DNA from: Pseudomonadota bacterium
Lineage (GTDB): Bacteria > Pseudomonadota > Gammaproteobacteria > Burkholderiales > Burkholderiaceae_C
Reading direction: 5' to 3'
Assembly: GCA_021845965.1 (NCBI GenBank)
Contig: JAJZUZ010000002.1
Coordinates: 1 to 64,000, forward strand
Length of the DNA: 64,000 nucleotides
In this document: piece after piece, positions 54,463 to 62,970 of the stretch
Numbering within the stretch: position 1 is the stretch's first letter
How the letters are laid out: every line of letters begins with the position of its first letter
Position numbers and translations under genes: made by a program
The notes under the pieces: generated by a model
Databases searched by the model: none
Seen by the model: only the letters and a program-made list of their open reading frames with translations
What the model was told of the DNA's origin: nothing

Positions 54463-55743
54463 ATGAAGATGGGAAAGCTTTGCGCAGCCTTGTTGGTGGC
54501 GGGTCTCGCCACCGGGGTGAGCGCGCAATCGGGCAAGGACAATCTGGCCACGCTCAAGCAGATGAAGGTCGCCACGACCGACCTCAATATTCCACCGGTG
54601 CCGCAGGAAGGGCGCAATGCAGACGCGATCCGCGCCAACCTGAAGAACATCAAGATGCCGCCGGGCTTCAAGATCGATCTCTTCGCCGTGGTGCCGGATG
54701 CGCGCCACATGGCGGTGGCGCCGTCGACCAATATGCTGTTCGTCGGCACGCGCAAGACCAAGGTGTGGGCCGTGACGGACCGCAACGGCGACGGTTATGC
54801 CGACGAGGTGAAGGCCTTCGCGCCCTCGCTGAATTTCAAGGTGCCCAACGGCGTGTGCTGGACCAAGGACGGTTTTCTCGTTGTGGTGGAGCACAACCGT
54901 GTGCTCAATTTCCCGGCCGCCGAGTTCTTCTATGAAGGCCCGGACGTGGCGGTGATCGAGGTGGTGCCGCAGGGCAAGCTGATCCCCGAGGAAGAGGAGT
55001 CCTTCAACCACGGCGCGCGCACCTGCCGCGTCAGCGATGACGGCAAGCTCTACATCACGCTGGGGCAGCCCTACAACGTGCAGCCGGCCAACAAGGTGGC
55101 GCTGTACGAGAAGCTGGGTATCGGCGGCATGATCCGCATGGATCCGTTCGATGGCTCGCACCGCGAGGTGGTGGCGCGCGGCGTGCGCAACTCGGTGGGC
55201 ATGGACATCAACCCCAAGGACAAGTCCGTGTGGTTCACCGACAACCAGACCGACGGCATGGGCGACGACACGCCGCCCGGCGAGCTCAACCGCGTCAGCA
55301 AGATGGGCGAGCATTTCGGCTACCCCTTCATCCACGGGCATGACGTGAAGATCGCCGGCACCGCCGCCGCGCCCGACCTGAAGGACATGAAAGCCCCGGC
55401 CAACTGGACCAAGCCGCAGGTGGAGTTCCCCGCGCACCAGGCGCAGCTGGGCATGACCTTCTACAACGGCAAGATGTTCCCGGCCAAGTACCGCGGCGGC
55501 ATCTTCGTCGCATCCCACGGTTCCTGGAATCGCACCAAGGCCAGTGGCGGCCTGATCAACTTCGTGCCGCTCAAGGCCGATGGCAACGCGGGCGCCTCGG
55601 AAGTCTTTGCCGAGGGCTGGCTCGATCCCAACACCGGCATCTACAAGGGCCGCCCGGTGGACGTGGCGGTCATGAAGGACGGCTCGATGCTGATCTCGGA
55701 TGACTACGTCGGTGCGATCTACCGCGTGACCTATTCGGACTGA
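54463..55743 (+). CDS. PQQ-type sugar/sorbosone dehydrogenase, paralogue
   Basis: This 426-residue soluble periplasmic protein has a signal peptide (KLCAALLVAGLATGVSAQ) and no lipobox. It contains IKMPPGFKIDLFAVVPDAR, WAVTDRNGDGYADEVKAF, GVRNSVGMDINPKDKSVWFT, IFVASHGSWNRT and the closing MLISDDYVGAIYRVTYSD. The last two motifs are nearly the same as in the minus-strand paralogue, so the pair is a divergent duplication. This copy contains a longer loop around residues 170-185 (LIPEEEESFNHGARTC). Sugar specificity unknown. Confidence 0.9.
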   Translation: MKMGKLCAALLVAGLATGVSAQSGKDNLATLKQMKVATTDLNIPPVPQEGRNADAIRANLKNIKMPPGFKIDLFAVVPDARHMAVAPSTNMLFVGTRKTKVWAVTDRNGDGYADEVKAFAPSLNFKVPNGVCWTKDGFLVVVEHNRVLNFPAAEFFYEGPDVAVIEVVPQGKLIPEEEESFNHGARTCRVSDDGKLYITLGQPYNVQPANKVALYEKLGIGGMIRMDPFDGSHREVVARGVRNSVGMDINPKDKSVWFTDNQTDGMGDDTPPGELNRVSKMGEHFGYPFIHGHDVKIAGTAAAPDLKDMKAPANWTKPQVEFPAHQAQLGMTFYNGKMFPAKYRGGIFVASHGSWNRTKASGGLINFVPLKADGNAGASEVFAEGWLDPNTGIYKGRPVDVAVMKDGSMLISDDYVGAIYRVTYSD

Positions 55744-55756
55744 GCGCGGCTAGGCC

Positions 55757-55821
55757 GGGCGCCGTTTCTGCGGCGCCCATGAACCGATGGCGGAGATCCG
55801 GGGGATCTTCGCCATCTTTTT
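55757..55821 (+). terminator. Two hairpins after the plus-strand sugar dehydrogenase
   Basis: GGGCGCCG-TTTCTG-CGGCGCCC (55757-55778) is followed by a second stem, GATGGCGGAGATCC-GGG-GGATCTTCGCCATC (55786-55816, one G-T pair), and then TTTTT. The second is a good intrinsic terminator placed before the cytochrome gene at 55836. Confidence 0.8.
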
Positions 55822-55835
55822 GAGGGAGCAAGGGA

Positions 55836-56150
55836 ATGCGTTCATGGATGCTGGGGGCGCTGTTGCTGGCGCTCGCCGGGAGTTGTGCGGCCGATGTCGC
55901 CGCCGGCAAGGCCAAGGCGGCCGCGGCCTGCGCCATGTGCCACGGCCCGCTGGGCCTGTCGATGCAGCCGGGCGTGCCCAATCTGGCGGGGCAGCAGGAG
56001 ATCTACCTGGCGGAACAGTTGAAGCACTTTCGCAATGGGAAGCGCGTCAATGAAGTGATGTCGGTCATCGTCAAGCCCCTGAGCAACGAGGACATCGACA
56101 ATCTCGCCGCCTGGTACGGCTCGCTGCGCGTGCAGGTCGAGGAGCCGTGA
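55836..56150 (+). CDS. Small monohaem cytochrome c
   Basis: This 104-residue periplasmic class I cytochrome has a signal peptide (SWMLGALLLALAGSCA) and the haem site CAMCH. PNLAGQQEIYLAEQLKHFRNG and LSNEDIDNLAAWYGSL are typical of the cytochrome c553/c4 half-domain; the axial methionine may be that in MSVIVKPL. It follows the sugar dehydrogenase with an intervening terminator and precedes the TonB receptor by 85 bases. It is likely to receive electrons from the dehydrogenase. Confidence 0.92.
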   Translation: MRSWMLGALLLALAGSCAADVAAGKAKAAAACAMCHGPLGLSMQPGVPNLAGQQEIYLAEQLKHFRNGKRVNEVMSVIVKPLSNEDIDNLAAWYGSLRVQVEEP

Positions 56151-56235
56151 GCCCGGCCTGCGGCGCGAGTGCCAGTGCGATACGGCCCGTTCTCAAGGGC
56201 AGCCGTTCCAACGACAAGACGATGACGGGAGACCA

Positions 56236-58302
56236 ATGAATTCCACGAAGAGCATGATCAGCCTGGCGGTGGCCACGGTGGTCGCCACCCCGCTGGCGGC
56301 GCAGACGCTGGACAGCGTGGTGATTTCGGCCTCGCGGGCCGAGCAGCGCAGTTTCGATGCGCCGGCCGCGATCGAGGCGGTGGACCGCGACACCATCCAG
56401 GGCGGTGGGCCGCAGGTCAACCTGTCCGAGGCCCTGAATCGCGTCCCCGGCCTGACCATCCTGAACCGGCAGAACTATGCCCAGGATCTACAGGTTTCGA
56501 TCCGCGGCTTCGGTGCGCGCTCGGCCTTCGGCATCCGCGGCATCCGCCTGCTGATCGACGGCATTCCGGCCACCACACCGGACGGCCAGGGGCAGAGCTC
56601 TTCCATCAGCCTGACCTCGGCCGAGCGCATCGAGGTGCTGCGTGGGCCGCTGGCGCTGATGTATGGCAACTCGGCCGGTGGCGTGATCCAGGCCTTCACG
56701 CGCGAGGCGCCGGCCGAGCCCGAGGGCAGCGTGCAGTACTACGCCGGCTCCTACGACATGCACCGCACGGATTGGCAATACGCCGGCCGCGTCGGCGCGG
56801 TGGGGCTGGTGGCGGACTACAGCACTTTCAATACCAACGGCTTTCGCGACTACAGCACGACGGAGCGCAAGCAGTTCAACGGCAAGCTGAGCTTCGGTCC
56901 CGACGCCGGCACGCGGGTGAACGTGGTCTTCAACAACTTCGACATGCCGCTGGCGCAGGATCCGCAGGGACTGACGGCCGCTCAGCTGGCGCAGGATGCC
57001 ACGCAGGCGAACAGCGCGGCCGTGGCGACGCGCACGCGCAAGATCACGGGGCAGAGCCAGCTGGGCACCTCGGTGACGCATGCGCTGGATGCAAGCCGCT
57101 CGGTGACGGCGCGGCTGTATTACGGCAGCCGCGACAACCTGCAGTACCAGTCGAACAACATCTGGATCGGGCTGAACCGCGACTACTACGGCGCCGGCCT
57201 GCAATACAACGAGGAAACGCGCTGGGGCAGCCGGCCGGCGCGCTGGGTGGCGGGCTACGAGTTCGACTATTCGAAGGAGCGGCGCAAGTCGGGCGCGGCG
57301 GCGCTGGGCGAGAAGACCACGACCACGCGCAACGAGGACAACGTGGCGCAGAACAGCGACGTCTATGCCCAGGGCACGGTGCTGGCGGCCGATCGCCTCT
57401 CAGCCACCGCCGGCCTGCGCGCCAGCCAGGTGCGCCTGACCAGCGAGGACTACTACCTGAGCAACGGCAACGGTTCGGGTTCGGTCAGCTACGCAGCTGC
57501 CAACCCGGTGCTGGGCCTGACCTGGCATACGACCGACAGGCTCAACCTGTACGCCAATTACGGCCGCGGCTTCGAGACCCCGACGCTGGTGGAAACGGCG
57601 TATACCAGCGCCGGTGCGCCGACCTTCAACCCCAACATCAATGCGGCGCGCAGCCAGCACTACGAGCTGGGGGCGAAATGGCTGCCGAACGCGGTGTCGC
57701 GGGTCGACTTCACCGTCTACCAGATCAATACCACGGATGAGATCGTGGTGGCCTCCAGCAGCGGTGGCGCGACGGTCTACCAGAATGCGCCAGGAACGAG
57801 TCGTACAGGCCTGGAGCTGGCCAGCCGCAGCCTGCTGACGCCGCACTGGCGCGCCACGCTGTCGGCCAACGCCATCGACGCCCGCTTCAGCGAAACTTTT
57901 GTCAGCAACGGGGTCAGCGTGGCTTCCGGCAACAAGATCCCGGGCATTCCCCAGCATTTCCTGTTTGCCGAACTGCTGTGGTCGGGGCTGGCGCTGGACG
58001 GCGCGCGCGGGGCCGGCGCGCTGGGCACGCGTGCCGGGGCGGAGGTGATCAGCGCCGGCCGCCTGTATGCCAACGACGTGAACACGGCCTCGGCCGACGC
58101 CTACACCACGCTCAACCTCAAGGCCAGCCACGGCTGGTCGGTGGCCGGCAATGGGATGCTGACCGCCTACGCCCGCCTGGACAACGTCACCGACCAGCGC
58201 TACGTGGGCTCGGTGATCGTCAACCAGACGTCCAGCCAGTTCTACGAGCCGGCGCCGGGGTTCAACTGGACGCTGGGCGCACGGCTGAATGTGCCCTTGT
58301 GA
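56236..58302 (+). CDS. pqqU: TonB-dependent receptor resembling PqqU (YncD), PQQ uptake
   Basis: This 688-residue outer-membrane receptor has a signal peptide (about 1-22), a plug domain and a 22-strand barrel. The plug stretch NRQNYAQDLQVSIRGFG, then FGIRGIRLLIDGIPATTPDG, and LRGPLALMYGNSAGGV closely match the E. coli receptor YncD (renamed PqqU), as far as I recall it. So does the end, YVGSVIVNQTSSQFYEPAPG. The YncD protein imports pyrroloquinoline quinone (PQQ). The location beside two PQQ-type dehydrogenases fits this strongly. No pqqABCDE genes are present in the window. Confidence 0.88.
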   Translation: MNSTKSMISLAVATVVATPLAAQTLDSVVISASRAEQRSFDAPAAIEAVDRDTIQGGGPQVNLSEALNRVPGLTILNRQNYAQDLQVSIRGFGARSAFGIRGIRLLIDGIPATTPDGQGQSSSISLTSAERIEVLRGPLALMYGNSAGGVIQAFTREAPAEPEGSVQYYAGSYDMHRTDWQYAGRVGAVGLVADYSTFNTNGFRDYSTTERKQFNGKLSFGPDAGTRVNVVFNNFDMPLAQDPQGLTAAQLAQDATQANSAAVATRTRKITGQSQLGTSVTHALDASRSVTARLYYGSRDNLQYQSNNIWIGLNRDYYGAGLQYNEETRWGSRPARWVAGYEFDYSKERRKSGAAALGEKTTTTRNEDNVAQNSDVYAQGTVLAADRLSATAGLRASQVRLTSEDYYLSNGNGSGSVSYAAANPVLGLTWHTTDRLNLYANYGRGFETPTLVETAYTSAGAPTFNPNINAARSQHYELGAKWLPNAVSRVDFTVYQINTTDEIVVASSSGGATVYQNAPGTSRTGLELASRSLLTPHWRATLSANAIDARFSETFVSNGVSVASGNKIPGIPQHFLFAELLWSGLALDGARGAGALGTRAGAEVISAGRLYANDVNTASADAYTTLNLKASHGWSVAGNGMLTAYARLDNVTDQRYVGSVIVNQTSSQFYEPAPGFNWTLGARLNVPL

Positions 58303-58336
58303 AGCGCCCCGAAGCGGCGTCAGCCGCTCGGGGGCA

Positions 58337-59044
58337 TCAGGTCCTGCTCGTGCGCAGCCCTTCCAGGTCGAGCACGCGCAGGCCGCCGTACTCGACCCGG
58401 ATCAGGCCCTGCTTTTCCAGCGTCGCCAGTGCCTCGTTGACGCGCTGGCGTGACAGGCCGACCAGGTAGGCCAGCTCCTGCTGCGTGATGCGCAGCACCT
58501 GGCCCACACCGGGGTAGAGCACGGGGTTGAAAAGCGCGGCCAGATTGCGCGCGACGCGCAGGTCGGGATTGTTCATGCGATCGATCTCGCGCGCCGCGAT
58601 GAACTGGCCCAGGCGCTCGTTGAGCTGGTTCATGACGAAGCGGTTGAAGCCGATGGACTGGTCCAGCAGGCGATGGAAGGTCTCCACCGGCAGGCCCGCG
58701 ACCAGGCTCTTGCGCAGCGTGGCCACGTTGTAGCGGTAGGTCTCGCGCTTGAGCACCGTGCCCTCGCCGAACCAGCCACCGGGCGGCAGGCCGGCGAAGG
58801 TGAGGGTCTGGCCGTCGACGTTCTCGCCACTCATCTTGAGCAGGCCATCGACCACGCCGAACCAGTAGGTCACGGGCCGCCCGACGCGACACACCAGGTC
58901 GCCGGGCAGGGCTTCGCTGATCTGCAGTTCCGGCACGGCGAGGGCGCGCTCCGCGTCGCTGAGCTGGGACAGCCAGGGAATGCCGGCCAGTTCGGCGGCG
59001 CTCGGGGCGCGCCGGCGCTGATGCAGGCTGGGGCTCTGGGTCAT
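58337..59044 (-). CDS. Crp/Fnr-family transcription regulator
   Basis: This 235-residue protein has an N-terminal cyclic-nucleotide-binding-type beta-roll (GDLVCRVGRPVTYWFGVVDG, LPPGGWFGEGTVLKRET), a dimer helix (ERLGQFIAAREIDRMNN) and a C-terminal winged helix (ITQQELAYLVGLSRQRVNEAL, then ATLEKQGLIRVEYGG). No N-terminal cysteine cluster is present, so it is not an iron-sulfur FNR. It diverges from the acyl-CoA synthetase gene and is a likely regulator of that operon. Confidence 0.92.
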   Translation of the reverse strand: MTQSPSLHQRRRAPSAAELAGIPWLSQLSDAERALAVPELQISEALPGDLVCRVGRPVTYWFGVVDGLLKMSGENVDGQTLTFAGLPPGGWFGEGTVLKRETYRYNVATLRKSLVAGLPVETFHRLLDQSIGFNRFVMNQLNERLGQFIAAREIDRMNNPDLRVARNLAALFNPVLYPGVGQVLRITQQELAYLVGLSRQRVNEALATLEKQGLIRVEYGGLRVLDLEGLRTSRT

Positions 59045-59189
59045 GGCGGCTCTCCGGATCGAGGGTAAGTACCAGCTAGGGTCTACCCTGAATTGTCGTC
59101 ACACTGACAGCATGGCGTCAAATTGAGTCCTACTATGACCTCAAGGGACGGTGCGAGATCACCGTTGCGCGAGTAGACAAGGAAACGGG

Positions 59190-61127
59190 ATGCAGACGAC
59201 TTTTCCGCGACTTCTGATGCAGCATGCGGCCGAGCGCCCGGCGGCGCCCGCCATGCGCGAGAAGGAATATGGCATCTGGCAAACCTGGAGCTGGGAACGC
59301 GCCGCCGAGGATGTGCGGCTGATGAGCGGCGGGCTGGCGGCGCTGGGTTTTGCGCCCGGGCAGAACCTGGCCATCGTCGGCGACAACCGTCCGCATCTGT
59401 ACCTGGCGTTTCTCGCCGCGCAAAGCCTGCGCGGCGTACCGGTGCCGCTGTACCAGGACGCGATTGCCAGCGAGATGGCTTTTGTGCTGCAGGACGCCGA
59501 GATCCAGTTTGCCTTTGCGGAAAACCAGGAGCAGGTGGACAAGCTGCTGGAGCTGCGCGAGAGCGTGCCGGGCCTGCTGCAGCACATCATCTACGACGAC
59601 CCGCGCGGCCTGCGCAACTACCGTTACGAGGGCCTGATCAGCATCGAGCGCCTGTTCGAGCTGGGGCGCGAGTACGAGCGCCAGCACCCGGGCTTCTACC
59701 GGGAGTCGGTCGCGCAGATCCAGCCGGGCGACGTCTCGGTCATCCTCTACACCTCGGGCACCACGGGGCGGCCCAAGGGCGTGTGCCAGACGCACGCCAG
59801 CTTCATCGACGCCGCGCGCGGCGGCGTGGAGGTGGATGGCCTGGGCCCGCAGGACAACATCATTTCCTACCTGCCGCCGGCCTGGGTGGGTGACCACCTG
59901 TTCTCCATTGCGCAATGGCTGGTGGCGGGCTTCACCATCAACTGCCCGGAGTCGGCCAACACCGTGAGCATCGACCTGCGCGAGATCGGGCCGAGCTACT
60001 ACTTCGCGCCGCCGCGCGTGTTCGAGGGCATGCTGACCTCGGTCTCCATCCGCATGGAGGACGCGGCCGCGCCCAAGCGCTGGCTGTACCGCAAGTTCAT
60101 GGAAGTGGCGCGCCGCTGCGGCGCCGAGATCCTGGACGGGCACCCGGTGCCCTTCACTGATCGCGTCCTGTACGCGCTGGGCAATGTGCTGGTCTACGGC
60201 CCGCTGCGCAATGTGCTGGGCTTGAGCCGCATCCGCGTTGCCTACACGGCGGGCGCGGCTATCGGGCCGGACCTGTTCCGCTTCTACCGTTCCATCGGCA
60301 TCAACCTCAAGCAGCTCTACGGCCAGACCGAAACCTGTGCCTACGTCTGCATCCAGAAGAACGGCCGCGTCAAGCTCAACAGCGTGGGCGAGGCGGCGCC
60401 GGGCATCGAGATCCGGATCGCCGACAACGGCGAGGTGCTGGTCAAGGGCGTGTCGGTGTTGAAGGAGTACTACAAGCGCCCGGACGCGACTGCCGAGGTG
60501 ATGGATGCCGAGGGCTACTTCCACACCGGCGACGCCGGGCGGCTCGACCACGACGGCCACCTGCACATCATCGACCGCGCCAAGGACGTGGGCAAGATGG
60601 CCACGGGTGCGATCTTCGCGCCCAACTACATCGAGAACAAGCTCAAGTTCTTCCCGCAGATCAAGGAGGCGGTGGTGTTTGGCGATCGCCGCGACGAGGT
60701 TTGCGCCTTCGTCAACATCGACTTCGAGGCGGTGGGCAACTGGGCCGAGCGCCAGGGCCTGCCCTACAGCGGCTATGTAGACCTGGCGGGCAAGCCGCAG
60801 GTGCTGGATATGGTGGCCGACTGCATCGAGAAGGTGAACGCCGACCTGGCGGCCGAGGAAGGCATGGCCGATACGCAGATTGCCCGCTTCCTGGTGCTGC
60901 ACAAGGAGCTGGATCCGGACGATGACGAGCTCACCCGCACGCGCAAGGTGCGCCGCGGCTTCATCGGCGACAAGTACGTGGTGCTGATCGACGCCCTGTA
61001 TGGCGGGCGCAGCGAGCAGTTCATCGAGACGCAGGTGAAATTCGAGGACGGCCGCACCGGCACCGTGTCGGCCACGCTGCGCATCCGCGACGTGAAACGC
61101 TACCCGGCCGTGGCCGAGGCGGCCTGA
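59190..61127 (+). CDS. AMP-forming acyl-CoA synthetase
   Basis: This 645-residue adenylate-forming ligase is cytoplasmic. The ATG at 59190 (MQTTFPRLLMQHAAER) is preferred over an earlier in-frame start. The P-loop-like motif YTSGTTGRPKGVCQTH starts near residue 187, and LKQLYGQTETCAYV, GYFHTGDAGRLDHDGHLHII and DRAKDVGKMATG follow, the A5, A7 and A8 motifs of the FadD/long-chain group. It leads into a liv-type transporter, so the imported acid may be activated at once. The substrate is likely a fatty, aromatic or alicyclic acid. Confidence 0.93.
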   Translation: MQTTFPRLLMQHAAERPAAPAMREKEYGIWQTWSWERAAEDVRLMSGGLAALGFAPGQNLAIVGDNRPHLYLAFLAAQSLRGVPVPLYQDAIASEMAFVLQDAEIQFAFAENQEQVDKLLELRESVPGLLQHIIYDDPRGLRNYRYEGLISIERLFELGREYERQHPGFYRESVAQIQPGDVSVILYTSGTTGRPKGVCQTHASFIDAARGGVEVDGLGPQDNIISYLPPAWVGDHLFSIAQWLVAGFTINCPESANTVSIDLREIGPSYYFAPPRVFEGMLTSVSIRMEDAAAPKRWLYRKFMEVARRCGAEILDGHPVPFTDRVLYALGNVLVYGPLRNVLGLSRIRVAYTAGAAIGPDLFRFYRSIGINLKQLYGQTETCAYVCIQKNGRVKLNSVGEAAPGIEIRIADNGEVLVKGVSVLKEYYKRPDATAEVMDAEGYFHTGDAGRLDHDGHLHIIDRAKDVGKMATGAIFAPNYIENKLKFFPQIKEAVVFGDRRDEVCAFVNIDFEAVGNWAERQGLPYSGYVDLAGKPQVLDMVADCIEKVNADLAAEEGMADTQIARFLVLHKELDPDDDELTRTRKVRRGFIGDKYVVLIDALYGGRSEQFIETQVKFEDGRTGTVSATLRIRDVKRYPAVAEAA

Positions 61128-61150
61128 ACCGCACAGCGAAAGAAAGAGCG

Positions 61151-61936
61151 ATGAAAGAACGCAAGCTCGGCGAAGTCATCCTGGATGTGCAGAACATCTC
61201 CCTGGCCTTTGGCGGGGTGAAGGCGCTGACCGACATTTCCTTCAATGTGCGCGAGCACGAGATCCGCGCCATCATCGGGCCCAACGGCGCCGGCAAGAGC
61301 TCCATGCTCAACTGCATCAACGGCGTTTACACGCCGCAGCACGGCACCATCACCTTTCGCGGCCAGACCTTCCACCACATGAACAGCCGTCAGGTGGCGG
61401 AGATGGGCGTGGCGCGCACCTTCCAGAACCTGGCGCTGTTCAAGGGCATGAGCGTGCTCGACAACATCATGTCCGGGCGCAACCTGAAGATCCGCAGCAA
61501 CATCCTGCTGCAGGCGCTGCACATCGGCCCGGCCCGGCGCGAGGAGATTCGCCACCGCGAGTTCGTCGAACACATCATCGACTTCCTGGAGATCCAGGCG
61601 CACCGCAAGACACCGGTGGGCCAGCTGCCCTACGGCCTGCAAAAGCGCGTGGACCTGGGCCGCGCCCTGGCCATGGAGCCGCAGGTGCTGCTGCTCGATG
61701 AGCCGATGGCCGGCATGAACGTGGAGGAGAAGCAGGACATGTGCCGCTTCATCCTGGACATCAACGACGAGTTCGGCACGACGGTGGTGCTGATCGAGCA
61801 CGACATGGGCGTGGTGATGGACATCAGCGACCGCGTGGTGGTGCTGGACTACGGCAAGAAGATCGGCGACGGCACGCCGGACGAAGTGCGCAACAACGAG
61901 GAAGTGATCCGGGCCTACCTGGGCACGAGCCACTGA
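61151..61936 (+). CDS. livG: ABC ATPase, LivG-type (second system)
   Basis: This 261-residue ATPase follows the acyl-CoA synthetase after 23 bases. It has Walker A GPNGAGKSSMLNCING, ARTFQNLALFKGMSVLDNI, signature QLPYGLQKRVDLGRALA, Walker B VLLLDEPMAGMN and VLIEHDMGVVMD. The opening VQNISLAFGGVKALTDISF is typical. The first residues (KERKLGEVIL) are slightly longer than in the liv operon copy. It is part of a synthetase-transporter operon. Confidence 0.94.
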   Translation: MKERKLGEVILDVQNISLAFGGVKALTDISFNVREHEIRAIIGPNGAGKSSMLNCINGVYTPQHGTITFRGQTFHHMNSRQVAEMGVARTFQNLALFKGMSVLDNIMSGRNLKIRSNILLQALHIGPARREEIRHREFVEHIIDFLEIQAHRKTPVGQLPYGLQKRVDLGRALAMEPQVLLLDEPMAGMNVEEKQDMCRFILDINDEFGTTVVLIEHDMGVVMDISDRVVVLDYGKKIGDGTPDEVRNNEEVIRAYLGTSH

Positions 61937-61948
61937 CGGAGCAAGGAC

Positions 61949-62878
61949 ATGGGATTCTTTCTTGAGACCCTCTTCGGCGGCCTGATGGCGGGCATGCTGT
62001 ACGCGCTGGTGGCGCTGGGCTTCGTGCTGATCTTCAAGGCTTCGGGCGTGTTCAATTTCGCCCAGGGCGCCATGGTGCTGTTCGCGGCCCTGGCCATGGC
62101 GCGTTTTGCCGAATGGCTGCCGCAGTGGACCGGGCTGGAGTCCAAGGTGCTGACCGACCTGCTGGCCTTCATCCTGGCCGGGCTGGTGATGTTCATCCTG
62201 GCCTGGCTGGTGGAGTTGCTGGTGCTGCGCCACCTGGTGAACCAGGAAGGGGCCACGCTGCTGATGGCCACGCTGGGCATCACCTATTTCGTCGAGGGGC
62301 TGGGCCAGACGCTGTTCGGCAGCGACATCTACAAGATCGACATCGGCATGCCCAAGGACCCGGTGTTCGCATTCGACAAGGTCTTCGAGGGCGGCATCCT
62401 GATCAACCAGGAAGACCTGATTGCGGCCGGCATCGCCGCCGTGCTGGTGGCCGCCCTGTCGCTGTTCTTCCAGAAGACCTCCACCGGCCGCGCGCTGCGC
62501 GCCGTGGCCGATGACCACCAGGCCGCGCAGAGCATCGGCATTCCGCTCAACCGCATCTGGGTCATCGTCTGGTGCGTGGCCGGCGTGGTGGCGCTGGTGG
62601 CCGGCATGATCTGGGGCTCCAAGCTGGGGGTGCAGTTCTCGCTGACCACGGTGGCGCTGCGCGCCCTGCCGGTGATCATCCTGGGCGGGCTCACCTCGGT
62701 GCCGGGCGCGATCATCGGCGGGCTGGTGATCGGCGTGGGCGAGAAGCTGTCCGAAGTGTTTCTCGGTCCCTACGTCGGCGGCGGCATCGAGATCTGGTTC
62801 GCCTATGTGCTGGCGCTCGTGTTCCTGCTGGTGCGGCCCCAGGGCTTGTTTGGGGAAAAAATCATCGATCGCGTGTAA
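61949..62878 (+). CDS. livH: ABC permease, LivH-type (second system)
   Basis: This 309-residue permease starts 12 bases after livG. It has the LivH opening (LVALGFVLIFKASGVFNFAQGA), a coupling segment (GRALRAVADDHQAAQSIGIPL) and LPVIILGGLTSVPGAIIGGLV near the end. There are eight or nine helices. The stop codon lies inside a long hairpin that precedes livM. Confidence 0.94.
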   Translation: MGFFLETLFGGLMAGMLYALVALGFVLIFKASGVFNFAQGAMVLFAALAMARFAEWLPQWTGLESKVLTDLLAFILAGLVMFILAWLVELLVLRHLVNQEGATLLMATLGITYFVEGLGQTLFGSDIYKIDIGMPKDPVFAFDKVFEGGILINQEDLIAAGIAAVLVAALSLFFQKTSTGRALRAVADDHQAAQSIGIPLNRIWVIVWCVAGVVALVAGMIWGSKLGVQFSLTTVALRALPVIILGGLTSVPGAIIGGLVIGVGEKLSEVFLGPYVGGGIEIWFAYVLALVFLLVRPQGLFGEKIIDRV

Positions 62879-62895
62879 CGCGCTCGATGATTTTT
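62857..62895 (+). terminator. Long T-tailed hairpin at the livH stop, before livM
   Basis: AAAAATCATCGATCGCG (62857-62873), loop TGTAA and CGCGCTCGATGATTTTT (62879-62895) form a 17-base stem with one mismatch and A/T runs at the base. It overlaps the livH stop codon and lies 76 bases before the livM ATG, so it could act as a partial terminator or message-stabilising hairpin within the operon. Confidence 0.75.
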
Positions 62896-62905
62896 CAGCG
62901 AAGAC

Positions 62906-62926
62906 TAACTTTGCGCAGCAAAGTTA
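62906..62926 (+). repeat. Second inverted repeat in the livH-livM gap
   Basis: TAACTTTGC-GCA-GCAAAGTTA is a perfect nine-pair stem with a three-base loop, ten bases after the first hairpin. No T tract follows. With the first hairpin it fills most of the 92-base gap, like a small palindromic element. Confidence 0.65.
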
Positions 62927-62970
62927 AACGAAGTGGGTCGAAGCTAAAAGATCATTGACCGGTAACTGAA

